From positions 1-29,785 of IMG/VR virus record IMGVR_UViG_3300042691_027865: 29,785 nt of DNA. One strand, 5' to 3'. Source of the DNA: a virus. A program made the translations under genes and the position numbers. The notes beneath the pieces were generated by a model. It was not told the DNA's origin. It saw nothing but the letters and a program-made list of their open reading frames with translations, and did no database searches. Positions 1-7,200 of the stretch are shown piece by piece; position 1 is the stretch's first letter; each line of letters begins with the position of its first letter.

Positions 1-172
1 CATCCCAAAATACAACAACCTTATCAAAGTTTTGTTCTTGAACGAATTTTCTGATTGTATTTAAGAAATGATATATCCCACCAACGTGTTCTCCCTTATG
101 GTAGAACTCCTTAACTCCGTGAAATCCAATCTTTAATAAATTATTACCGTCAACTAAAAGTGTTTTAATCAC
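1..172 (-). CDS. 5'-3' exonuclease (PIN/FEN-type, T4 RNase H-like), N-terminal part
   Basis: Only the first 57 codons lie in the window; the gene runs off the left edge. The N-terminus reads VIKTLLVDGNNLLKIGFHGV and continues to DKVVVFWD. This is the opening beta-strand and first metal-binding aspartate (LxVDGNN) of PIN/FEN-type 5'-3' nucleases, followed by the second strand that leads to the next acidic residues. In T4-like phages the corresponding enzyme (rnh) removes RNA primers and trims flaps during lagging-strand synthesis, which fits its place beside ssb- and uvsX-like genes. The start is GTG at 170-172: the nearby ATG and the first GTG run quickly into stops, and a purine-rich AAAGGA lies just upstream. 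The class is clear, but the exact subfamily cannot be fixed from 57 residues. Confidence 0.75.
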   Translation of the reverse strand, partial: MIKTLLVDGNNLLKIGFHGVKEFYHKGEHVGGIYHFLNTIRKFVQEQNFDKVVVFWD

Positions 173-208
173 ACATCCTTTTTAAAGGGTTAGGAAATTT
201 TGTTTTTT

Positions 209-240
209 AAAATATAGTATATAAAATGTCGTATTTCAAG
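209..240 (-). promoter_or_regulatory. candidate Bacteroidota-type promoter of the exonuclease gene
   Basis: On the minus strand CTTG (237-240) is followed by 20 nt and then TATATTTT (209-216). Each box has one mismatch to the Bacteroidota consensus TTTG / TAnnTTTG. The gap from the -7 box to the start codon (36 nt) almost equals that of the exact-consensus promoter of the ssb-like gene (35 nt). This is by-eye matching in AT-rich DNA. Confidence 0.35.
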
Positions 241-251
241 TATCTAAAAAA

Positions 252-602
252 TTAAATATTTGATTTTACCTTCGGTAAGGTTGTATCTATTTGACATACC
301 GCCAACTGGTAAATTCTAAAATCCCATTCACCACCATAATTCGAATCTTCCAAACTAAACATTGCATTAATAGAATTTACAATACTTTGTTCTAATTTAT
401 AAAGTTGTTGTTTAGTCATTTCGTTATTTGAGTTATTGATTACTACATTAATAATAGTTTGTTCAATAACAGGTCTTCCTTTTGTTGACCCCAACATAAT
501 ACTTTTAGTTGTAAAAAATACATCTGAAACATCAGGGAAACTTTTTAGAGCGAACCTCTTGATGAGATCATTAATTTTACTTTCAGTTAATAGGTATTTC
601 AT
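252..602 (-). CDS. small protein of unknown function with LTE leader (copy 3)
   Basis: A 116-aa protein with no family I recognise. It begins MKYLLTESKINDLIKRF; the first eight residues are identical to those of the next gene upstream (605-883) and close to the one before it (896-1267), while the bodies do not align by eye. The rest looks like a small soluble alpha/beta protein, with a hydrophobic strand TIINVVINN near residues 50-58 and an amphipathic helix at about 63-80. There is no membrane segment. It starts 2 nt after the neighbour's stop codon, so the two are probably co-transcribed and translationally coupled. The LTE|S junction matches the (L/I)-x-E pattern cut by T4-type prohead proteases, so it may be a capsid-targeted internal protein. 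That role is inference. Confidence 0.7.
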   Translation of the reverse strand: MKYLLTESKINDLIKRFALKSFPDVSDVFFTTKSIMLGSTKGRPVIEQTIINVVINNSNNEMTKQQLYKLEQSIVNSINAMFSLEDSNYGGEWDFRIYQLAVCQIDTTLPKVKSNI

Positions 603-604
603 AA

Positions 605-883
605 TTATTTTTCTATGTGATAATAAAAACTAAATTTTAATCCGGAAAAAAAACCATTTAAATCTTCTGTTAATTCTCTAATTTGATTTTTCAAAAGAAG
701 ATCGAATAATGGTCCCTCTTCTTTAGCCGCCTCCCAATCATAAAAAAGGTTAATATTGTAAGCATTCATTATCTCATCATAATCCACCCATATCCTTTTC
801 ATTACAGGATATTGTCCTTCATACTTATCTAAGTATTTTTGAATAATGTTCTCTAATCTACTTTCCGTTAATAGATATTTCAT
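605..883 (-). CDS. small protein of unknown function with LTE leader (copy 2)
   Basis: A 92-aa protein beginning MKYLLTESRLENIIQKYLDK. The first eight residues equal those of the 252-602 product, but the codons differ at synonymous third positions (TAT against TAC, ACG against ACT). This suggests selection on the peptide and not a recent DNA copy. The body is acidic and aromatic, with two predicted helices around residues 50-75 and no cysteines or membrane segments. ATATTTAT lies 5 nt before the ATG. I do not recognise the family; a packaged internal protein is a guess based on the leader alone. Confidence 0.7.
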   Translation of the reverse strand: MKYLLTESRLENIIQKYLDKYEGQYPVMKRIWVDYDEIMNAYNINLFYDWEAAKEEGPLFDLLLKNQIRELTEDLNGFFSGLKFSFYYHIEK

Positions 884-888
884 AACTT

Positions 889-896
889 ATAAATAT
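889..896 (-). promoter_or_regulatory. ATATTTAT octamer 5 nt before a start codon
   Basis: Reads ATATTTAT on the minus strand, just upstream of the ATG at 881-883. It is one of ten copies placed upstream of gene starts in this window; the promoter role is inferred. Confidence 0.35.
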
Positions 897-1267
897 TAAC
901 TAAAAAACCAATCATTTTCTTTTCCGTATTTATCAAGAATATTCACACCAAAAAACTTGTTAATAAATTTAACAAAAATATCTTCACCAACTAAATTAAA
1001 AAAACTTTCTAACTCCGGATTCAACCACCAAGCTGTATCTGAAGATGGTACACCATCAGATTCTAACCAAATCACTTGTTCGTTATCCATATATTTTTCA
1101 CTCGAATATCTATATTCACCATAGTCATTTCGAGCATTACCCCAACTCGTTTTCATTCTTAAACCACCTTCTAAAGATGGATAAAAACTAAAAAAAGTCG
1201 GTAAAAGTTTATTGAATAATCTTTCAAAATTTTTATCAACTTGTTCTTCTGTTAAAATGTATTTCAC
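896..1267 (-). CDS. small protein of unknown function with LTE leader (copy 1)
   Basis: A 123-aa protein beginning (G/M)KYILTEEQVDKNFERLFNK, from a GTG start at 1265-1267. The start is fixed by alignment with the two downstream genes, which start ATG-AAA-TAY at the same point. The body is rich in aromatic residues (GEYRYSSEKYMD, DTAWWLNPELESFFN) and ends NDWFFS. It is the first gene after the uvsX terminator, and ATATTTAT sits 4 nt before the GTG, so it may head its own transcription unit with the two genes below it. Function unknown; the leader suggests the same fate as its neighbours. Confidence 0.7.
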   Translation of the reverse strand: MKYILTEEQVDKNFERLFNKLLPTFFSFYPSLEGGLRMKTSWGNARNDYGEYRYSSEKYMDNEQVIWLESDGVPSSDTAWWLNPELESFFNLVGEDIFVKFINKFFGVNILDKYGKENDWFFS

Positions 1268-1271
1268 ATCT

Positions 1272-1279
1272 ATAAATAT
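1272..1279 (-). promoter_or_regulatory. ATATTTAT octamer 4 nt before a GTG start
   Basis: Minus-strand ATATTTAT between the uvsX terminator and the first LTE-leader gene. If it is a promoter element, the three small genes form a unit separate from uvsX, and the transcript would be nearly leaderless. Confidence 0.35.
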
Positions 1280-1290
1280 AATGTAAAATA

Positions 1291-1316
1291 AAAAACCCCT
1301 CTTTTAGGGAGGGGTT
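1291..1316 (-). terminator. intrinsic terminator after the uvsX-like gene
   Basis: Perfect 8-bp stem AACCCCTC/GAGGGGTT (1294-1301 with 1309-1316) with a 7-nt loop. On the minus strand it is followed directly by a T-rich tract. It starts 5 nt after the stop codon of the recombinase gene. Confidence 0.85.
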
Positions 1317-1320
1317 AATT

Positions 1321-2316
1321 TTATTCTGACATTTCAACTTCTTCCGTTTCGTCAAGTTTTATTTCACCATCACCGGAAAGTATTGCATTCCAATACTGAG
1401 AATATTCTTTTTTATACTTTTCAAGCGCATCTTTATCGTCCGCGATATATCCTTGTGGAACCGCAATGATCTTTCCATCTTTATACCCAAGCCCATTTAC
1501 GTGGTTTTTTAGAATAGATACTTTGGTTCTGATTGCATAAGATACAGTTCTTCCGTTCTTTGTTGCGGTAATATGATTGATACCCGCATTTTTTTGATTA
1601 CCAAACAAGAACACAAGTGATGACGCTAACCATAATGCTTCTCCACCTTTCGCTTTGATCGTTGGTTGTCCAAATGGATTATCCGGAAGTTCAACCCAAG
1701 GTTGGTTAATCACGACCATAGTATTATAGTAGGGATAATCCTCTTTCTTGGACTTTGTTATTCGTGCGTGAATTCCCATACCAATTTTATCAGCCAGAGT
1801 GGAGGCATTGTGTTGTTTGCCGCCCTTGCCGTCAAATGTCATTTTACAAGGAATTGAACCCACAGAATCCCAACAAATTAATAGGTTATATGGAACTTCA
1901 CCTTTTTCTTGAGCATCTAATAACTCATTTATAAAGTCAGTAGCTTGTTCAATATAATCAAATGAATCGTTGAATATGAAGTCACCATCCCATTCTCCGT
2001 TTTCGTTTTTGGTTGCTTGTAATCCCAATTCAACAGCATGTTCCCAACTCCATTTGCGTTCGGTAATTATGAACACAGGAAGATGTCCTTTTCTTTGAGC
2101 GTCTGCCGCCGCAAGAATCATCGCAGTTGTTTTACTACTATTGGTATGTCCCAAGAACATATTAATCCCACCCATTACAGGGCCGGGAATACCACAAGCG
2201 TTATGAAACGCTTCACCACAATTGTAGTAGTTTGTTTCTTTATATTTTGTTTTGGTTGAGAATTTGTCTTTTATATTACCAATTCCACCAATATCTTTTT
2301 TCTTAATTCCTGCCAT
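1321..2316 (-). CDS. uvsX: UvsX/RecA-like recombinase
   Basis: A 331-aa RecA-fold ATPase of the phage UvsX group, which forms filaments on ssDNA and promotes strand exchange in recombination-dependent replication. Visible motifs: Walker A GHTNSSKTT at residues 56-64, a strand VFIITERKW at 81-89, Walker B LLICWDSVGSIP at 145-156 with the aspartate at 150, and the region FGQPTIKAKGGEALWLASS that corresponds to the RecA L2/core segment before the last strands. It is shorter than T4 UvsX (391 aa), and its P-loop departs from the bacterial GPESSGKT form, as is usual in T4-like phages. It lies downstream of the ssb-like gene, its normal functional partner, but a terminator separates the two. The ATG at 2314-2316 has only A/T-rich sequence before it and no Shine-Dalgarno. 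Confidence 0.9.
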   Translation of the reverse strand: MAGIKKKDIGGIGNIKDKFSTKTKYKETNYYNCGEAFHNACGIPGPVMGGINMFLGHTNSSKTTAMILAAADAQRKGHLPVFIITERKWSWEHAVELGLQATKNENGEWDGDFIFNDSFDYIEQATDFINELLDAQEKGEVPYNLLICWDSVGSIPCKMTFDGKGGKQHNASTLADKIGMGIHARITKSKKEDYPYYNTMVVINQPWVELPDNPFGQPTIKAKGGEALWLASSLVFLFGNQKNAGINHITATKNGRTVSYAIRTKVSILKNHVNGLGYKDGKIIAVPQGYIADDKDALEKYKKEYSQYWNAILSGDGEIKLDETEEVEMSE

Positions 2317-2343
2317 AGTTATATTTTTTCAAAATAAAAATTG

Positions 2344-2373
2344 AAAAAAGGGTGAGAGATTATCTCACCCTTT
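2344..2373 (-). terminator. intrinsic terminator after the ssDNA-binding protein gene
   Basis: Perfect 11-bp stem (2347-2357 with 2363-2373; core AAAGGGTGAGA) with a 5-nt loop and a T tract on the minus strand. It lies between the ssb-like stop (2391) and the uvsX-like start (2316), so uvsX needs readthrough or a promoter I could not identify. Confidence 0.85.
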
Positions 2374-2390
2374 GAGTTTAAATTCATAGA

Positions 2391-3245
2391 TTAGAACGGC
2401 ATCTCATCATCAGGATCAGCATCTGCCTGTGGGTCAACATAACTTGATTTTGGTTTTGATCCACCAAATGTTACTTCACCTTGTTCATCATTTCCATATA
2501 CATAACCACCTTTGTCAGAATCCCATCTTGGTGTTTGTCCGTTAGCAATCGCTTCCAAATACTCAGTTGGTTTTTTGGAATAAACATCTCTCCAAGAGAG
2601 TTCATCCGCCAACCAAAGTTTAGCGGTTTCTTTATCTTCAGACACCGGAGATGGATCATCATACATTACTGTTTGGATTGTAGTGTAATCCTTACCTTTT
2701 GGTGTTTTTGCTTTGGTAAGTTCAATAATGAGATCTCTTCCTTTTTCAGGATCGGTAATATCACCTTTCGCCTTCCAAATAGGAATGATTTTATCTAAAA
2801 CACCTTCGTTCTTATAATTGTGTTTGAATCTCCAAAACTTAACACCATCCTCAGGTTTGTCTCTGTCAATAACCTTAACGATGTAGAACTTTTTCGCTTT
2901 GTATTGTTTGGCAAGTTCTTTATCAGAATCTTTACCGGTTGAACTCAACTCCTCATAAACTTCGTTTAATGGAGATTTTTCGTTGTCGTTCTTTGCGGGA
3001 TCGTAGAGTTTATTCCACTGACCACCGACTTGAACTTCGTGAAACCACGCTTCAACAAATGGAGAACTACCGTCTTTTGTGGGGAGAATTCTAATTCTTT
3101 TTTGTGCGGATTTTTCGTTTTGAGTAAGTATTGCCGCAAAATACTTTTTCATTCTTTCCTCTTGAGTCATCTTACTTGACCCGGAAGAACCTGACTGTTT
3201 TGACTTTTCGTACTGAGCTAAGACAGAATCTAATGTAGACATCAT
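2391..3245 (-). CDS. gp32-like single-stranded DNA-binding protein
   Basis: A 284-aa protein with the T4 gp32 plan: a polar, Ser/Gly-rich N-terminal arm (about residues 1-25), an OB-fold core that begins around KRIRILPTKDGSSPFVEAWF (about 49-68), and a low-complexity acidic tail that ends DPDDEMPF. In T4 this protein coats ssDNA, and its acidic tail recruits replication and recombination partners. Two things differ from T4 gp32: there is no cysteine at all, so the CxC-type zinc site is missing, and the last residues resemble the DDDIPF tip of bacterial SSB. The start could be either of two adjacent ATGs (3245 or 3242). A strong promoter lies 35 nt upstream and a terminator follows, so it can be expressed alone. 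Confidence 0.8.
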   Translation of the reverse strand: MMSTLDSVLAQYEKSKQSGSSGSSKMTQEERMKKYFAAILTQNEKSAQKRIRILPTKDGSSPFVEAWFHEVQVGGQWNKLYDPAKNDNEKSPLNEVYEELSSTGKDSDKELAKQYKAKKFYIVKVIDRDKPEDGVKFWRFKHNYKNEGVLDKIIPIWKAKGDITDPEKGRDLIIELTKAKTPKGKDYTTIQTVMYDDPSPVSEDKETAKLWLADELSWRDVYSKKPTEYLEAIANGQTPRWDSDKGGYVYGNDEQGEVTFGGSKPKSSYVDPQADADPDDEMPF

Positions 3246-3280
3246 AAAATTTAATTTTAAATAAAAATTTAATTACTTTA

Positions 3281-3311
3281 CAAATATAAGTAAAATAAAT
3301 CTTTTGTCAAA
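3281..3311 (-). promoter_or_regulatory. Bacteroidota-type promoter of the ssb-like gene
   Basis: On the minus strand TTTG (3308-3311) is followed by exactly 19 nt and then TATATTTG (3281-3288). This is an exact match to the Bacteroidota -33 TTTG / -7 TAnnTTTG consensus with allowed spacing. It sits between the stop of the 227-aa gene (3312) and the ssb-like start (3245) and predicts a 5' leader of about 30 nt. It is the best single clue to the host phylum. Confidence 0.75.
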
Positions 3312-3995
3312 TTAAACTCCAAAATTTCTATCCATATCTACATCAAAAGTACCTTTGATTTCTGAATCATTAAAATTTTCCGCCTCATCTGATGTTAAAA
3401 CATACTCATTTTTTCCGGATCTTTGAATGTCTTGTTGTTTGTCATCAAAAAAATCTGTAAGTTTTTGATTGAATGGTCCGGAATCTAAACTTCTTAATTC
3501 AAGTTTTTCTTGTGGTGTTTTTGGTCTATATTTTTCTACCGCTTGTTCTAAAGAATTAATTTGGTTAACTAATTTATCCATCTCACCTAACTTAGATTCT
3601 AATTGTGATAATTGTTGAAATAACTGCTCAAAATAAGAATCTTGTTTTTCTTTCATATCCTTTTGTGAAGTGACGAGTTCTGTTACGTCAAGTTCTTCGG
3701 TTCCTTCTTCTCCGCCTTCTTTATTTTCTTCAGTTTCTCCTTCAGCATCAACTTTTTCAACATCAGGATCGTTCTCAACGTCAACAGTTTCGGTTCCTCC
3801 TGTTGTAGACCCTTCTGCAGGTGCCCCTGCAGGTGGTGGAACATCTCCACCGGGGGCCGGTGGTGGAACATCTCCACCAGGTGGGGGTGGTGCCGCTAAA
3901 GGATCTGCCGGTGGTGGAGCATCCTGCTCATTAATATAGTTATTAATCCTTTTATATCTTTCTATTTCTTCTATAATTTTTCTATCTATTGCCAT
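3312..3995 (-). CDS. Pro-rich, acidic, coiled-coil protein of unknown function
   Basis: A 227-aa protein with clear segments: a charged N-terminal helix (MAIDRKIIEEIERYKRINNY), a Pro/Gly/Ala-rich stretch at about residues 25-65 with the repeat GGDVPPPA twice, a very acidic stretch (about 70-105), a heptad-like coiled coil (about 110-155, QLFQQLSQLESKLGEMDKLV) and a C-terminal region that ends DVDMDRNFGV. There is no catalytic motif. The layout suggests an elongated scaffold-like or virion-associated protein. It follows the 74-aa gene by 2 nt and lies at the distal end of the baseplate block, so a structural or assembly role is plausible but unproven. The INE|Q at residues 21-24 is a weak match to prohead-protease sites. 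Confidence 0.7.
   Translation of the reverse strand: MAIDRKIIEEIERYKRINNYINEQDAPPPADPLAAPPPPGGDVPPPAPGGDVPPPAGAPAEGSTTGGTETVDVENDPDVEKVDAEGETEENKEGGEEGTEELDVTELVTSQKDMKEKQDSYFEQLFQQLSQLESKLGEMDKLVNQINSLEQAVEKYRPKTPQEKLELRSLDSGPFNQKLTDFFDDKQQDIQRSGKNEYVLTSDEAENFNDSEIKGTFDVDMDRNFGV
3832..3878 (-). repeat. tandem 20-nt repeat, 27-nt period, coding for GGDVPPPA
   Basis: The plus-strand string GGTGGTGGAACATCTCCACC occurs at 3832-3851 and again at 3859-3878. It encodes two 9-residue units in the Pro-rich part of the 227-aa protein. Each unit is also partly self-complementary (GTGGA/TCCAC). Likely a slippage-generated linker repeat. Confidence 0.85.
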
Positions 3996-3997
3996 TT

Positions 3998-4222
3998 TTA
4001 ACCATTTAAAAGTTGTTTAACTCCAGTGAGTGTCTCTACCTGTACCTTTCTGTTTTTAGAAACCATGTCGTCGACTCTTTCAATAAGACCATCCTTCATT
4101 CTTACAACATAACAATCACCACTATCTAAATCGCAGACTTGTTTTGTTCCATCTCCCAAATCTTTTTCAGTAGTCCTTGTGTTTTTACCAAGATAACTAT
4201 CCAATATTAATTTTGCATTCAT
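3998..4222 (-). CDS. small protein of unknown function (DLDSGDCYVV)
   Basis: A 74-aa protein, MNAKLILDSYLGKNTRTTEK at the start, with a compact central beta region QVCDLDSGDCYVVRMKDGLI (about residues 28-47) that holds two cysteines seven residues apart, and a charged C-terminal segment. I cannot name the family; the Cys pair could form a disulfide or half of a metal site. It sits directly after the 2089-aa hub-like gene and 2 nt before the 227-aa gene, so it probably belongs to the tail/virion transcript. ATATTTAT lies 15 nt before the ATG. Confidence 0.65.
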   Translation of the reverse strand: MNAKLILDSYLGKNTRTTEKDLGDGTKQVCDLDSGDCYVVRMKDGLIERVDDMVSKNRKVQVETLTGVKQLLNG

Positions 4223-4237
4223 AAAATATATTTACAT

Positions 4238-4245
4238 ATAAATAT
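4238..4245 (-). promoter_or_regulatory. ATATTTAT octamer 15 nt before a start codon
   Basis: Minus-strand ATATTTAT in the 39-nt gap between the hub-like gene and the 74-aa gene. Promoter role inferred only from recurrence. Confidence 0.3.
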
Positions 4246-4261
4246 ATTAAAAAAGTGAAAT

Positions 4262-7200
4262 TTACAACAAATTTAGAGTTTTAGCCAAATTTAAAGCTTG
4301 GGTAATTTTATTTTTTAAATTTGTAATGGTTTGTGGAGAATTTTTAACTAAATTATCGTAATACCGTTCTAGTCGTGGATCAGTATTCCAAAAAAGTACA
4401 TATACTTTACTCATAGAATCTACTCTTGTTTGATCACTTGTTTCATCTATCAAACTCTTGAAATTAAACAATCTACTTTTTGTGAAATTAACCATACTAA
4501 TTTTGTCTTTGAATATTGCGAATGGTAAATTGTTGTTATTATTTGTTAAACACAAGTATTCTTTATTAAGTAATGCGGTTGGTGTATCACCCCAATTCAA
4601 AGTTAAATTAGCACCACAGAAGTTATTATTAAATGATGTGAATTGATTGTTTGAATAAGAATATAAATAAATAGTTGTGAAAACTGCAAATATGAGTTTG
4701 GTGTCTGTTATATCCTGTTTCAACAGTTTAGCCAACTCATTAGGTGTCATACTAGTTTGTTTTTGAATTACAGGAATAAAAGTTTGATACCTTTGTTTTA
4801 AAGATGTTTTACAACCATCTTTATTGTCAACTTGACTGTTTACTGATTGTTCTTCCACAACAACCAAGGTAAAATCCGTACTTGCTGTAAGTTTATTTTG
4901 TTTTTGTTGTATTTTATCCTTAAGTGTTTTAAATAACTCTTTTATTATGTTTTGTAAAAAATTATCAATTTCCGGATAAGTAAACATTTGCTGCCTTGTT
5001 CCTTTGAATTTAGTTTCAAAGGTTCCTGGTCTTATATTATGAGTGACTTGAGTTATTAAATAAGGACCTGTGAACATCGGAATATGTCTAAGATTGAAAT
5101 ACATATCGGGTTGTATCATCGCATTCCCCATAGATGTAACTTCACAATTATAAGATCTATAATTATAATAATCCCATAATGATATATTTTGACTTGCAAA
5201 CTGATTTCCTGCCTTTCCTTCAACTTGACTCCTATTAGCCATCAAAGCCTCTATTGTTTGTTTTGCTGCATCTTGTCCTACAGAAATATTTTTGAATATA
5301 TTTTGATTCCTGATTCCCGCATCTACATTAAACGCCACAACTTTGTTAGATATTGCCCAATCTTTCTTATCAATCAAATCATCCAAAATAGGTAATTCAG
5401 AAACTCTTTTGAACTCCCAAGCGTCTGACTTAAATTTCACGTCCGGAGCTTTATCTGAAGTCAAATGAGTACTACCATTATACCTCATTATAAAAACTAA
5501 TTTAGGCCCTGTCTTTCTTGTGTCAACATTTTCAAAAACACCAAATATTTCATTACCAAATTCTAAAGTGCCTTCAGTTTTTGGGGTTGCGTTTTTATCC
5601 GGTTCGTACACCCCATAAAAATTTGAATAAGAAGATCTCAATGAACAATTAAAATTATGGTCATGCGCCAATTGAAAAAGTAGTTCATATACATTATTAA
5701 ACCCACTTGAAACAAAATCTGTAAGTGTTTTTTTTACTTTGAGTGGATCAAAATAATGTTTATCTCCGACATTTCTACTTCCTCTATCAATAATTAAAAC
5801 ATCATCCATCAAACATTTTTGATTAAAGTCAAACCCAGCAATCCACTGATCATTAAATGCCTTAAAGGAATCCCATAACTGTAGAGGTAAAACTTCGCTT
5901 TGAACCGCCGACTTTTTTGTGGATTCTTGTTTAGATTCTGTTATATTCGGTAGTTCTTTCCTTAGAGCGGTAAAAATAAAATTCAAAGTTGTATCAATAT
6001 ATGTTTGATTATCATTCAAAAATTGATTTAAATCTGTTATAAATCTTGACCAATTATAATTAGGTGTATTAAACTTCTTTGTAGCATAAATTTTAATTAA
6101 GGGTGCTAAATAAGGAATACTATTTTCATTAAAAATGATATTACCATCTATGAAAAAATCTGTAATATATGAACCATTATCAGAATATCTTAACTTAGGT
6201 ATTGTAGAAAATCCAACATAAGTCTCTAAAAGTTTCCACGTCTCCGGATAAGCAGATCTTGATTGAGCTAATGTTGTTCCACCTGGTGTTGGTAAAGATC
6301 CTGATACATAATTTCCTAAAGTTGGGGCATCCTCAACCACATTAACCGTTGAGAAACTGTCAAAAAGAACTCTATCATATCCAGATGGATTTCCAAATTT
6401 TATTATTTCATCATACTCCAAAAATGATTGAATATTTTTTTTGAGTTTTTTGAATTGCTCTTCTTGAATTGATTTAACATAGTTTTTTGAATCATTTTGT
6501 AATGGTATTTCAATTTTCAATAAATCAACCATCATTAATTGGAAATTTTTCTCTTTTTTGTTAGGATCTATTTTTAATTTTGTTATATCTATAACACTTA
6601 TTGTTGTGTCTCCTGATTTTACTATTTGTATATCATACATCGATCTACTATAATTCAAGAACTCAACTTCCATTTTATCCAAAGCTTGTCTATCAAATAC
6701 AGAAAATATTTCTTCAATAGATGAATAATCTGATAATACATTAAGTGAAAATGATTCTTGTTGTTGTTCTTTAGTATATATTGTTTTTGGGTACATTTCC
6801 GGCGTGAACTTATCAAGTTGTGTGTTGTCAAAATATCCATAATGTGGTAATCCCCACATACCTCTTACAGATCCATTGAAAACCGCAGAATTGTTATATA
6901 CTGGTATTTTCAATTTGCCATTATCATCGAAGCATTCAAATTCTACTTGATTAACATTACTACCAAAAGATGGAACGATAAATCTTTCATTATTTTTTTT
7001 ATCGTTCAATGAACAACTCCACGTTCTAAACCTTAATAATTCAAATATATTTGATTTATTATATCTTTTATTTTTATTAAAAGATGAATTATCTGTATAT
7101 AAAATATCAATAGAATCACCGCTAGAATTAATTATATTTTGTATTTCATTACTATCGTAATTTGAAAATAAACCAAACCCTCTACAAAAAATATTGAAAT

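Noticed and set aside
889-896. Reading the recurrent AT motif as a T4 late promoter (TATAAATA)
   Set aside because: TATAAATA-like sequence is seen on the strand opposite to transcription. In gene orientation the motif is ATATTTAT, so the T4 late box is not matched directly.
2038-2259. 73-aa plus-strand ORF opposite the uvsX-like gene
   Set aside because: Antisense to the conserved Walker A region of a firmly identified gene, with no upstream signal.
2317-2343. TTATTTTG at about 2329-2336 (minus strand) as a -7 box for the uvsX-like gene
   Set aside because: It has T in place of the conserved A, and no TTTG lies 19-21 nt upstream, since that region is the ssb terminator stem.
3670-3939. 89-aa plus-strand ORF rich in Ser, Pro and Gly
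   Set aside because: It is the antisense shadow of the Pro-rich and acidic part of the 227-aa gene; the repeats on the opposite strand create a long open frame by composition.
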